Shown one piece after another: positions 1 to 6,260 of a stretch of DNA of 7,942 nt. Within the stretch, counting starts at the first letter, position 1. Every line of letters begins with the position of its first letter. A program made the position numbers and the translations under genes. The notes below the pieces were generated by a model. It worked only from the letters and a program-made list of their open reading frames with translations. It was not told the DNA's origin and did not search any database. Source of the stretch: an alpha proteobacterium 3107 (GTDB taxonomy: Bacteria > Pseudomonadota > Alphaproteobacteria > Rhodobacterales > Rhodobacteraceae); the NCBI GenBank assembly GCA_001483205.1, contig JPPB01000321.1:1-7942 (forward strand), read 5' to 3'.

Positions 1-249
1 GGTGGGCAGGTTGGCGACGCTCATCTCTTTCCACCTGGTGCCCATGCGCAGCCCGGTGCCGAGCGCCTTGGAACACGCTTCCTTAGCCGCCCAGCGTTTG
101 GCATAGGTTGCGGCCTCGTCGGTGCGCCGCGCCGCGATGCGCTGTTCGGTTTCGGTGAAGACGCGGGTGCGGAACCGGTCGCCGAACCGGTCGAGCGTGC
201 GGCGGATGCGGTCGATATTCGCAAGGTCCGTGCCGATGCCGAGGATCAC
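1..249 (-). CDS. acpS: Holo-[acyl-carrier-protein] synthase (AcpS), 3' part outside window
   Basis: Transfers the 4'-phosphopantetheine arm of coenzyme A to the serine of acyl carrier protein, making the cytosolic carrier used in fatty-acid synthesis. The 83 residues visible begin (V/M)[14 protein letters not shown], the AcpS signature with the Mg-binding aspartate at D8, and contain [16 protein letters not shown] (about residues 51-66) with the conserved glutamate E57. The family is usually about 130-140 residues, so roughly 50 C-terminal residues lie beyond position 1 in an open frame. The start is GTG at 249-247, the only start codon in this frame before the conserved core. It lies 4 nt after the stop of the upstream membrane gene, with no strong Shine-Dalgarno of its own, which suggests translational coupling. 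It is the last gene visible in the minus-strand block. Identification is secure. Confidence 0.95.
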   Translation of the reverse strand, partial: MILGIGTDLANIDRIRRTLDRFGDRFRTRVFTETEQRIAARRTDEAATYAKRWAAKEACSKALGTGLRMGTRWKEMSVANLPT

Positions 250-253
250 CGGA

Positions 254-688
254 TCAGAGCTTTCTGATTTCGTGGCGGGCAGTAGAGACGAATATAAACC
301 GCATCATCAGCCAGCAAAGCAAAAAAAGTATGATCATAACCACCAGAAACGGCGTTTGCAAAAAAACGCTCCACGGCACTTCTTTACCTGAAGCTCGGAA
401 TAAAATCACAGAGATAACGCCCAGAACAATGTTCACAACGACAGTCACAGCCAACATGCCGTAGCTAACACGCCGTATTTCATCGTCTTCTGGTCCGGCG
501 CGGTCCAGGCGTGCTTTTCTTCGTCCCTCCAGAGATGCACTGCCCGCTGCTGCCGCTATAGAGGTTGCGGTGCCTGAAACCTCCGGTCCGCCCAGAAAAA
601 TAATAATAGTCGACACAACCGCAACGCATATCGCGATGGCGAATTGAATCGCGCCGAAACGCAGCGGGCTGAACCGATACGCCCTCAC
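254..688 (-). CDS. Small three-helix membrane protein, function unknown
   Basis: A 144-residue protein I cannot name with confidence; it loosely resembles the short ABZJ_00895-type membrane proteins, an impression from memory only. Three hydrophobic segments are visible, at about residues 14-33, 76-97 and 110-131. Between the first and second lies a polar, charged stretch (about 49-74, including RRKAR and GPEDDE). There is no signal peptide cleavage motif or catalytic motif. The start is GTG at 688-686, overlapping the pdxJ stop as GTGA, with GAGG in the pdxJ tail as a possible ribosome site. The stop is 4 nt before acpS, so it is wedged in a coupled run between two enzymes. Its composition is unlike its neighbours: about 51% GC by hand count over 301-660, against roughly 65-73% nearby, with AT-rich codons such as consecutive ATT. 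That suggests later acquisition or relaxed constraint. A coding role is likely because the frame fits both overlaps. Confidence 0.75.
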   Translation of the reverse strand: MRAYRFSPLRFGAIQFAIAICVAVVSTIIIFLGGPEVSGTATSIAAAAGSASLEGRRKARLDRAGPEDDEIRRVSYGMLAVTVVVNIVLGVISVILFRASGKEVPWSVFLQTPFLVVMIILFLLCWLMMRFIFVSTARHEIRKL

Positions 689-1440
689 GCCCGCGCCTCG
701 TCCATCAGGCGGCGCATCCGGGCAATCGCCGGGGTCAGGCCGCGAAAAATCGCCTCACCGATAATGAAATGGCCGATGTTAAGCTCGCGAACCTCGGGCA
801 TGGCGGCGACCGGCTGCACGGTGTCATAGGTCAGCCCGTGACCGGCGTGAACCTCCAGCCCCAGCCCGTGGGCATGGGTCGCCATATCGCGCAGGGCCTC
901 AAGCTCCCGGTCGCGGTCCTGCACCCGGCCCTCGGCATGGGCGTCGCAATAGGCCCCGGTGTGCAGCTCAACCACCTCTGCCCCGATCCGGTGCGCGGCC
1001 TCGACCTGACGCCGGTCGGCGGCGATAAAGATCGAAACCCGGCACCCGGCCCGGCGCAGGGGGGCGATGAAATGGGCCAGCCTGTTTTCCTCTCGCGCGA
1101 CCTCCAGACCGCCCTCGGTGGTCTTTTCCTCGCGCTTTTCCGGCACGATGCAAACCGCGTGCGGCGTGTGGCGCAGGGCAATCGCCTGCATCTCTTCGGT
1201 CGCCGCCATCTCGAAATTGAGCGGAATGCCCAGCACCTCCATCAGCCCGTCAATGTCAGCGTCCGAGATATGGCGGCGGTCTTCGCGCAGATGGGCGGTG
1301 ATGCCGTCGGCCCCGGCCTCTTCGGCAATACGCGCGGCGCGCAGCGGGTCAGGATACGCCCCCCCGCGCGCATTCCGCACCGTGGCCACATGGTCAATGT
1401 TCACGCCCAGTCTGAGCCTGCCGCCGCTCGAATCGGACAT
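685..1440 (-). CDS. pdxJ: Pyridoxine 5'-phosphate synthase (PdxJ)
   Basis: Condenses 1-deoxy-D-xylulose 5-phosphate with 3-amino-2-oxopropyl phosphate to form pyridoxine 5'-phosphate, the ring-closing step of the DXP-dependent vitamin B6 pathway; a cytosolic TIM barrel. The 251-residue length is normal. Visible family motifs are GVNIDHVATVRNARG (12-26, with N14, D16, H17 and R25), HLREDRRHI (50-58, with catalytic H50), NFEMA with E77, VPEKREEKTTEGGLEV (99-114), ELHTGAY (158-164), AGHGLTY (199-205, with H201) and LNIGHFIIGEA. These match the E. coli active-site residues with small offsets. ATG at 1440-1438 is preceded by GGAG at 1448-1451 with a 7-nt spacer. The gene begins 31 nt after the DUF2062 stop, and its TGA overlaps the next gene's GTG. 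Its neighbours share no pathway with it, but pdxJ next to acpS is a common proteobacterial arrangement. Confidence 0.98.
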   Translation of the reverse strand: MSDSSGGRLRLGVNIDHVATVRNARGGAYPDPLRAARIAEEAGADGITAHLREDRRHISDADIDGLMEVLGIPLNFEMAATEEMQAIALRHTPHAVCIVPEKREEKTTEGGLEVAREENRLAHFIAPLRRAGCRVSIFIAADRRQVEAAHRIGAEVVELHTGAYCDAHAEGRVQDRDRELEALRDMATHAHGLGLEVHAGHGLTYDTVQPVAAMPEVRELNIGHFIIGEAIFRGLTPAIARMRRLMDEARA

Positions 1441-1445
1441 CCCGG

Positions 1446-1451
1446 TTCTCC
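1446..1451 (-). promoter_or_regulatory. Ribosome binding site of pdxJ
   Basis: The minus strand reads GGAGAA, with GGAG at 1448-1451 and 7 nt before the ATG at 1440. It supports that start and shows that pdxJ can be translated independently although it is probably cotranscribed with the gene before it. Confidence 0.7.
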
Positions 1452-1471
1452 GCTGATTCCACCCGCAGACG

Positions 1472-2140
1472 TTAACCGCGTTTTCCGGCGTCGTCAGCCT
1501 TCTTCTTTGCCGCCTTTCGCGCCTTCAGTTCCTCCAGCTTGGCGCGCAGCCTGCCGCGCCTGCGGTTCTGATAGGCGGTGATCACCGGCACCGACAGATA
1601 ATAACTGACCGTGGCGATCAGAAAGCCCGGAATCGCCCCGCCGATCAGATAGGGCAAAAGCACCTCTGAATAAAACACGGACAGGTGAGACCAATCCACC
1701 GCGCGCCCGGTGGTGAACAGCGCCGCGAAATTGTCCTTGAAATCGCGGGCCGCGCCCAGAAACAGTTCTGTCAGGGACGTGTCCCGCAACACCCCGTCGG
1801 CCTCGCTGCCAAGGATCAGATGGCCGAGTGACAAGCTGATCGCGGCAATGACCGGAAAAGTCAGCGGGTTGCCGATGAACGTGGTCAGCAGTGCCGCCAG
1901 CATGTTCGCGCGCATCAGCTTTGCCACCAGCGCCGCCAGAATGAAATGCAGGCCGAAGAACGGCGTGAAACAGACGATGACCCCGGCGAAAATGCCACGG
2001 GCAATCCGGTGCGGCGGATCGGGCAGGCGGTGCAAGCGGTGACGCACATAGAGATACGCGCGCGACCAGCCGCCACGCGGATAGACGAAATCCGCGATGG
2101 TTTGCAGCACAGGTCGTCGGTCGCGTCGTTTGAAGACCAC
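1472..2140 (-). CDS. DUF2062 domain membrane protein
   Basis: A 222-residue inner-membrane protein of the DUF2062 family, whose biochemical function is not established. A polar N-terminus (1-46) with a basic RHRLHRLPDPPHRIARG stretch leads into hydrophobic segments at about 47-75 and 80-110 and a pair at about 160-190. The family-typical GNP turn is at residues 90-92 (FIGNPLTFP), and T59-P60 lies in the first segment. The tail (about 192-222) is strongly basic and probably helical (RRRGRLRAKLEELKARKAAKKK), which suggests a cytoplasmic end able to bind nucleic acid or acidic lipid; that is inference. The start is GTG at 2140-2138. The ATG two bases further upstream is in another frame, and AAGGGG at 2147-2152 sits 6 nt before the GTG. 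It follows rel by 29 nt and precedes pdxJ by 31 nt, so it is probably in the rpoZ-rel operon. Confidence 0.88.
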   Translation of the reverse strand: MVFKRRDRRPVLQTIADFVYPRGGWSRAYLYVRHRLHRLPDPPHRIARGIFAGVIVCFTPFFGLHFILAALVAKLMRANMLAALLTTFIGNPLTFPVIAAISLSLGHLILGSEADGVLRDTSLTELFLGAARDFKDNFAALFTTGRAVDWSHLSVFYSEVLLPYLIGGAIPGFLIATVSYYLSVPVITAYQNRRRGRLRAKLEELKARKAAKKKADDAGKRG

Positions 2141-2146
2141 ATTGAT

Positions 2147-2152
2147 CCCCTT
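2147..2152 (-). promoter_or_regulatory. Ribosome binding site deciding the GTG start of the DUF2062 gene
   Basis: AAGGGG on the minus strand lies 6 nt before GTG 2140-2138. An ATG at 2142-2140 would read a different frame that lacks the DUF2062 sequence, so the GTG is chosen. Confidence 0.65.
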
Positions 2153-2169
2153 GTTGGGTCGGTCACTGA

Positions 2170-4419
2170 TTACGGTTGTCGCTCCGGCGTCCGGTATCTC
2201 TCGACCTCGGCAACATCGCTGTCAGCCTGTAACACATGAAGGATAGCGTGCAGTTGTTCCGCGTCGCGCAGCTCCACATCAATCAGCAGTCGGTAAAAAT
2301 CCGGTTTCCGGTCAACAAAATCCAGATCAGAGATATTGGCCTTTCGCTCTCCTATCAATGTGCAAATTCGTCCCAGGACACCGGCATCGTTGCTGATTGT
2401 CAGATTCAGCGTGACCCCGTATGCAGAGGAGTGCCGCCCGCTGTGCCAGCGCAGGTCCATCCAGTTGTCCGAATCATCCTGAAACTGCTTCAGAATCTCG
2501 CAATCGACCGCATGAATGAAGATGCCGCGACCGGGATAGGTGATGCCGACGATCCGCTCTCCGGGGACCGGCTGACAGCACCCGGCGCGCTCAAAAGTCT
2601 GTTCGTCGGACAGACCGGCGATGGCGCGCCGGGCGTCGATCTCTTCGCCATGAGCAGGGGTCAGGTCGGGATAGACGGCCCTGACCACATCGCCTGCGGT
2701 GATCTCGGTGCGCCCGATCCGGGCCAGCAGTTCATCGCGCACGTTTCTCATGGTGTGGTGCATCCGGGCAACCAGTTCATCGGCACTGGTCAGGCCCAGT
2801 TTGTGCGCGGCGGCGGTCAAATCCCTGTCATTGACCTTCCGGCCCACATATTCGACCTCTTCATTAGAGCTGATCAGGCCAAGCTGACGGGCGGCGGTGA
2901 TCAGCGCCTTGTCGGTGGCCTTTTTGCCCACATGCTCGAACGACACCCGCACCAGTTCACGCCCCAGCCGGACAAAACGCTCGCGATCCTTTTCGCGCAG
3001 GGATTTACGCACGGCAGCCTTTGCCTTGCCGGTGACAACAATATCAAGCCATGTGGCGTGCGGGCGCTGGCCCTCGGCCTTCATTATTTCGACCGATTGC
3101 CCGTTCTTCAGCCGGGTCCACAGCGGTGCGCGGACATGATCAATCTTGGCACCGACGCAACTGTTGCCGATCCGGGTGTGGACGGCATAGGCAAAATCCA
3201 GCGGCGTTGCGCCACGGGGCAGCTTGATCACATCGCCCTTGGGCGTAAAGCAGAACACCTGATCCGAATACATCTCGAGCTTGACGTATTCGAGAAACGC
3301 CTGATGGCTTTCCTCGGTCTCGAACCAGTTCCTCATATCGGTGAACCAGGCGGCGGGATTAACGGCAAAGGGGTTTTCCGACCGCACGCCGTCACGATAG
3401 GACCAATGGGCGGCGACCCCCTTTTCGGCGACCTCGTTCATCTCGGATGATCTGATCTGCACCTCTACCCGCTTGCCGTCGCGCCCCGATACGGTGGTGT
3501 GGATCGAGCAATAGCCGTTCGATTTGGGCTGGCTGATATAATCCTTGAACCGTCCCGGCACCGCCCGCCAACGTTGGTGAATCGCCCCCAGAACGCCGTA
3601 ACAGTCGGCGTTGCTGTGGGTGATGATCCGAAACCCGTAGATGTCTGACAGGCGCGAAAAGCCCTGGTCCTTTTCCTGCATCTTGCGCCAGATGGAATAG
3701 GGCCGCTTGGCGCGCCCGATCACATCTGCCCTGATCCCGGCCTTGTCCAGTTCATTTTCGATGTCGCTGGTGATCTTCAGGATCACATCGCCGCTTTCCC
3801 TGCGCAGCGAAACGAAGCGGCGCATGATCGAGATGCGCGCATCGGGGTTCAGAACCTGAAAGGCCAGGTCTTCCAGTTCTTCGCGCATCCACTGCATCCC
3901 GATGCGCCCCGCAAGCGGCGCGAAAACATCCATCGTTTCGAGCGCTTTCCTTTCTCGCTTTTCCTTGGGGACAAAGCGGATCGTGCGCATGTTGTGCAGC
4001 CGGTCCCCCAGCTTGACCATAGCCACCCGAAGGTCGCGGGTCATCGCCATGAACAGCTTGCGGAAATTTTCCGCCGGCCGTGCGTCGGACGACGAAAACT
4101 GAAGGCCGGACAGACTGGTGACGCCTTCAACCAGTTGCGCGACCTCTTCGCCGAACCGGTCGGCAATTTCCTCATGGGTGGATTTCGTATCCTCGATGGT
4201 GTCGTGCAGAAGGGCAGTGACAAGGGTTGCGTCATCAAGTCGCAGTTCGGCCATGATGGCGGCGACGCTGACGGGGTGGCTGAAATATGGTTCACCGGAC
4301 CGGCGGGTCTGCCCCTCGTGCATGGCCATGCCATAGGCATAGGCGTCGCGCAAAAGCGCCGTGTCCGTCTTCGGATTATAGCTGCGCACCAGCCGGGTCA
4401 GACCATTGGCAGAGATCAT
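2170..4419 (-). CDS. rel: Bifunctional (p)ppGpp synthetase/hydrolase (Rel/SpoT type)
   Basis: Makes (p)ppGpp from ATP and GDP/GTP and hydrolyses it back, setting the stringent-response alarmone level; a cytosolic, ribosome-associated enzyme. The 749 residues show the full long-RSH layout. The HD hydrolase is at about 20-180 with R39, H48, H72-D73, E76-D77, D139 and N143 all present. The synthetase is at about 230-340 with D259, the RFKD motif at 290-293, NGYCSIHTTV and E319 in VEVQIRS. TGS is at about 390-450 (PKGDVIKLPRGATPLDFAYAVHT), then a helical region, the cysteine-rich segment GCCQPVPGERIVG...HAVDCEIL, and a C-terminal ACT domain at about 670-745. RXKD rather than RelA's EXDD indicates a bifunctional enzyme, the single long RSH usual in alphaproteobacteria. 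ATG at 4419 has GAGG at 4431-4434 with an 11-nt spacer. It lies 30 nt after rpoZ, and a shared operon is likely. Confidence 0.97.
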   Translation of the reverse strand: MISANGLTRLVRSYNPKTDTALLRDAYAYGMAMHEGQTRRSGEPYFSHPVSVAAIMAELRLDDATLVTALLHDTIEDTKSTHEEIADRFGEEVAQLVEGVTSLSGLQFSSSDARPAENFRKLFMAMTRDLRVAMVKLGDRLHNMRTIRFVPKEKRERKALETMDVFAPLAGRIGMQWMREELEDLAFQVLNPDARISIMRRFVSLRRESGDVILKITSDIENELDKAGIRADVIGRAKRPYSIWRKMQEKDQGFSRLSDIYGFRIITHSNADCYGVLGAIHQRWRAVPGRFKDYISQPKSNGYCSIHTTVSGRDGKRVEVQIRSSEMNEVAEKGVAAHWSYRDGVRSENPFAVNPAAWFTDMRNWFETEESHQAFLEYVKLEMYSDQVFCFTPKGDVIKLPRGATPLDFAYAVHTRIGNSCVGAKIDHVRAPLWTRLKNGQSVEIMKAEGQRPHATWLDIVVTGKAKAAVRKSLREKDRERFVRLGRELVRVSFEHVGKKATDKALITAARQLGLISSNEEVEYVGRKVNDRDLTAAAHKLGLTSADELVARMHHTMRNVRDELLARIGRTEITAGDVVRAVYPDLTPAHGEEIDARRAIAGLSDEQTFERAGCCQPVPGERIVGITYPGRGIFIHAVDCEILKQFQDDSDNWMDLRWHSGRHSSAYGVTLNLTISNDAGVLGRICTLIGERKANISDLDFVDRKPDFYRLLIDVELRDAEQLHAILHVLQADSDVAEVERYRTPERQP

Positions 4420-4449
4420 CCGGCCCGTATCCTCAGAGGCTTTGCGCTG

Positions 4450-4803
4450 TTACTGCTGCCCCTGCGCTTCCATGAGCGCGCGCAGCAGCTTTTCGTCCGA
4501 CATGTCATCCTGTTCGGGCTTGTCGATCTCGGCCCTCATCAGAAGCGACATCGAATCCTCTTCCGGTTCGTCGATTTCGATCTGGGTCTGATGGCTTTCG
4601 ATCATGCGCTCGCGCAGCATATCGGCGGTCTGGGTTTCCTCGGCAATCTCGCGCAGGGAAATGACCGGGTTCTTGTCGTTGTCACGATCAAGCGTGGGCG
4701 GCATACCTGCCGAGATTTCACGGGCGCGATGGGCGGCGAGCATCACCAGCTCGAACCTGTTGGAAACCTTGTCGGTGCAGTCTTCGACCGTAACGCGGGC
4801 CAT
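4450..4803 (-). CDS. rpoZ: RNA polymerase omega subunit
   Basis: Omega helps fold and hold the beta' subunit in RNA polymerase and completes ppGpp binding site 1. The 117-residue protein starts MARVTVEDC, carrying the MAR motif known from E. coli omega to contact ppGpp. It continues with the core [17 protein letters not shown] (15-31) and [24 protein letters not shown] (45-68). Beyond residue 70 is an acidic tail longer than that of E. coli omega (about 91 residues in total), made of two adjacent similar units (76-91 and 92-109). ATG at 4803-4801 is preceded by AGAGAG (4809-4814, spacer 5). An upstream in-frame start at 4899 would overlap folK and add unrelated residues, so it is rejected. 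A promoter candidate lies at 4842-4870, and rel follows by 30 nt, a pairing seen in many proteobacteria (rpoZ-spoT). Confidence 0.97.
   Translation of the reverse strand: MARVTVEDCTDKVSNRFELVMLAAHRAREISAGMPPTLDRDNDKNPVISLREIAEETQTADMLRERMIESHQTQIEIDEPEEDSMSLLMRAEIDKPEQDDMSDEKLLRALMEAQGQQ
4477..4578 (-). repeat. Tandem repeat in the rpoZ acidic tail
   Basis: Two abutting units encode [16 protein letters not shown] (4531-4578) and [18 protein letters not shown] (4477-4530). On the DNA, positions 4547-4578 match 4499-4530 at 24 of 32 bases with an offset of exactly 48 nt (16 codons), so duplication is visible at nucleotide level as well as in protein. Confidence 0.7.
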
Positions 4804-4841
4804 GGGCGCTCTCTTTCCGTTTCCGTGCCTCGGGAGCCGCG

Positions 4842-4870
4842 TTTCTACGCCCGTCAGAGGGGCTTGACAA
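4842..4870 (-). promoter_or_regulatory. Candidate sigma-70 promoter for rpoZ-rel
   Basis: The minus strand reads TTGTCA (4865-4870), 17 nt, then TAGAAA (4842-4847), in the 74-nt gap between folK and rpoZ. Transcription would start near 4835, giving a leader of roughly 30 nt before the rpoZ ATG. The -35 lies inside an imperfect dyad, GGGG(TTGTCAAG)CCCC, that could be an operator or chance. This is a sequence match only. It implies that rpoZ and the genes after it can be expressed independently of folK. Confidence 0.5.
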
Positions 4871-4877
4871 CCCCGAT

Positions 4878-5483
4878 TCAACCCGATTCCGCCGGACAAA
4901 GCGGAATGACACCTGCGCGGTCCTCAGGCGCAAGGGCCACCAGCATCTCCCGGACAGAATGCCCGGAAACCGGATGCCGCCAGTCCGGGGCGATGTCGGC
5001 CCAGGGCGCAAGGACAAAAGCGCGGTCCTGAAGCCGTGGATGGGGCAGGATCAGCCGGTCCGGCGCACAGAGCCGTTGCCGTTCCGGCGGCAGGTCGCGC
5101 CAGAGGGCGAATGTTTCTTCATCCGGCGCAATCCCGTCGTCATGGGACAGAAGATCAAGGTCAAGCGTTCGCCGCCCCCAGCGTTCGGCACGCACCCGCC
5201 CCAAAGCCCGTTCAACCGAATGCAGATGATCCAGAAACTGCCCGGCGGACAGGCTGGTTTCCGCTTTCGCCACCGCATTGACGAAATCCGGCCCCGCGCC
5301 GGGGGGAAAACACGGGGTGCGATAGAATCGGCTGATGGCGCGAATCACAACCTGTCCGGTCTCTAATGCCTGCAAACCTGTCCTTATGTTCAGGTATTTG
5401 AGGCGAGTGTCAGCAGGTTCATTCGCGCCAAGCGCAATAAACGCCGCCAAAGCGTGTTTTTCTTGATATTGGGCTTGCGGCAT
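4878..5483 (-). CDS. folK: 2-amino-4-hydroxy-6-hydroxymethyldihydropteridine pyrophosphokinase (HPPK)
   Basis: Transfers pyrophosphate from ATP to 6-hydroxymethyl-7,8-dihydropterin, the step before dihydropteroate synthase in folate synthesis; cytosolic. Visible motifs are FIALGANEP (15-23), [21 protein letters not shown] (51-71, the pterin-binding loop region) and [18 protein letters not shown] (95-112), with the catalytic arginines R96, R98, R101 and R105 and the metal-binding pair D108 and D110, then [21 protein letters not shown]. At 201 residues it is longer than the roughly 160 of E. coli, mainly through an insert after DLDLL (about 113-140) and a short N-terminal extension. ATG at 5483-5481 has only a weak purine stretch upstream, so the start is less certain than the identity. 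It is the first gene of the minus block, divergent from the NYN gene, and ends 74 nt before rpoZ. Confidence 0.95.
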   Translation of the reverse strand: MPQAQYQEKHALAAFIALGANEPADTRLKYLNIRTGLQALETGQVVIRAISRFYRTPCFPPGAGPDFVNAVAKAETSLSAGQFLDHLHSVERALGRVRAERWGRRTLDLDLLSHDDGIAPDEETFALWRDLPPERQRLCAPDRLILPHPRLQDRAFVLAPWADIAPDWRHPVSGHSVREMLVALAPEDRAGVIPLCPAESG

Positions 5484-5502
5484 TGCGCTTTTTGCCTACA
5501 GT
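5475..5502 (+). promoter_or_regulatory. Weak candidate promoter for the NYN gene
   Basis: TTGCGG (5475-5480), 16 nt, then TACAGT (5497-5502). It overlaps the folK start codon on the other strand, so transcription of the two divergent genes could interfere. The match is modest, and the rest of the 113-nt divergent gap (5484-5596) shows no better pair. Confidence 0.3.
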
Positions 5503-5583
5503 CGCCTGCGGTGTTGTCATTTCATCAGGTGCGGGTTTCCGGCCCGTGCCCCGGCCCCGACAATACCGGCGAAATCACCTATT

Positions 5584-5590
5584 GGAAGGA
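5584..5590 (+). promoter_or_regulatory. Ribosome binding site of the NYN gene
   Basis: GGAAGGA ends 6 nt before ATG 5597. It is the best Shine-Dalgarno in the window and fixes the start at 5597 rather than at the TTG at 5483, where the open frame begins. Confidence 0.85.
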
Positions 5591-5596
5591 ATTTGG

Positions 5597-6133
5597 ATGT
5601 TTTACAAGGACGAACGGCTTGGGTTGTTCATAGACGGTTCCAACCTCTACGCGGCGGCTAAAGCACTCGAGTTTGACATCGACTACAAGCTCCTGCGGCA
5701 GGAGTTCATGCGCCGGGGCAAGCTCTTGCGGGTGCTCTATTACACCGCGCTTCTGGAGCATGAAGAGTATTCCCCGATCCGCCCGCTGGTCGACTGGCTG
5801 CAATATAACGGCTTTTCGATGGTGACCAAACCCGCCAAGGAATACATCGATTCGATGGGGCGGCGAAAGGTCAAGGGCAATATGGACATCGAGCTGTGCG
5901 TGGACGCGATGGAACTGGCCCCCCATGTGGACCACATCGTGATCTTCTCGGGCGACGGGGATTTCCGGCCACTGGTGGAAAGCCTGCAACGTCAGGGCAT
6001 CCGGGTCTCGATTGTCTCGACCATCCGCTCTCAGCCGCCGATGATCTCTGATGAACTGCGCCGTCAGGCTGACAATTTCATCGAACTGGACGAGTTGAGA
6101 GCGGTGATCGGTCGCGCCCCGCGAGAGCATTAG
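5597..6133 (+). CDS. NYN (LabA/DUF88, PIN-like) domain protein, putative RNase
   Basis: A 178-residue single-domain protein of the NYN family, which has a PIN-like nuclease fold; members with known activity are metal-dependent RNases, but the role of this bacterial branch is poorly defined. The acidic centre is complete: [11 protein letters not shown] (8-18) with D13 and N16, [14 protein letters not shown] (93-106) with D97 and D103, and [11 protein letters not shown] (117-127) with D120 and D122, followed by GIRVSIVS (134-141). No membrane segment or extra RNA-binding domain is seen. The start is set by GGAAGGA, and the Rossmann-like strand begins only seven residues in. It is divergent from folK-rpoZ-rel and 127 nt upstream of ispH. 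From memory, NYN genes also lie close to rpoZ-rel in other alphaproteobacteria, which hints at RNA turnover linked to the stringent response; this is inference. Confidence 0.9.
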   Translation: MFYKDERLGLFIDGSNLYAAAKALEFDIDYKLLRQEFMRRGKLLRVLYYTALLEHEEYSPIRPLVDWLQYNGFSMVTKPAKEYIDSMGRRKVKGNMDIELCVDAMELAPHVDHIVIFSGDGDFRPLVESLQRQGIRVSIVSTIRSQPPMISDELRRQADNFIELDELRAVIGRAPREH

Positions 6134-6191
6134 CGGCACACCCCCGCGCGCTCTGCCGGTCCGGTCGTTCACGTTCCCGCCGCTCTGTCCG

Positions 6192-6207
6192 CCGGGTATG
6201 GACCCGG
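6192..6207 (+). other. Hairpin in the ispH upstream region
   Basis: CCGGGT-ATGG-ACCCGG forms a perfect 6-bp stem with a 4-nt loop about 55 nt before the ispH start. The loop holds an ATG in frame with ispH. There is no T tract, so it is not an intrinsic terminator; it could be leader structure or chance in GC-rich DNA. The rest of the gap 6134-6260 shows no convincing promoter. Confidence 0.35.
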
Positions 6208-6260
6208 ACGGGCGGATCGGTTTAGAACGCCCCCGACCAGACAGAAGGCAATGCCCCGGG

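Noticed and set aside
769..1581. 270-codon plus-strand open frame opposite pdxJ
   Set aside because: It is the mirror of a securely identified gene in high-GC DNA, with no family motifs and proline/glycine/histidine-rich noise.
2236..3450. 404-codon plus-strand open frame opposite rel
   Set aside because: Antisense shadow of the Rel coding sequence; no ribosome site and no recognisable domain.
4804..4899. N-terminal extension of rpoZ to an upstream start at 4899
   Set aside because: It overlaps the folK end and the promoter candidate; the MAR motif must be at the N-terminus and a ribosome site precedes 4803.
3994..5031. 345-codon plus-strand open frame across rel, rpoZ and folK
   Set aside because: It runs across three real minus-strand genes and their gaps; codon bias in high-GC DNA explains the lack of stops.
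5514..5542. TTGTCA at 5514-5519 as a -35 for the NYN gene
   Set aside because: At 16-18 nt spacing the downstream sequence is GC-rich (TTCCGG) with no acceptable -10.
5483..5596. N-terminal extension of the NYN protein to the TTG at 5483
   Set aside because: The extra 38 residues are low-information and overlap the folK start; the GGAAGGA site directs ATG 5597.
6134..6158. CGGCA...TGCCG just after the NYN stop as a terminator
   Set aside because: Only 5 bp with a 15-nt loop and no T tract; expected by chance at this GC content.
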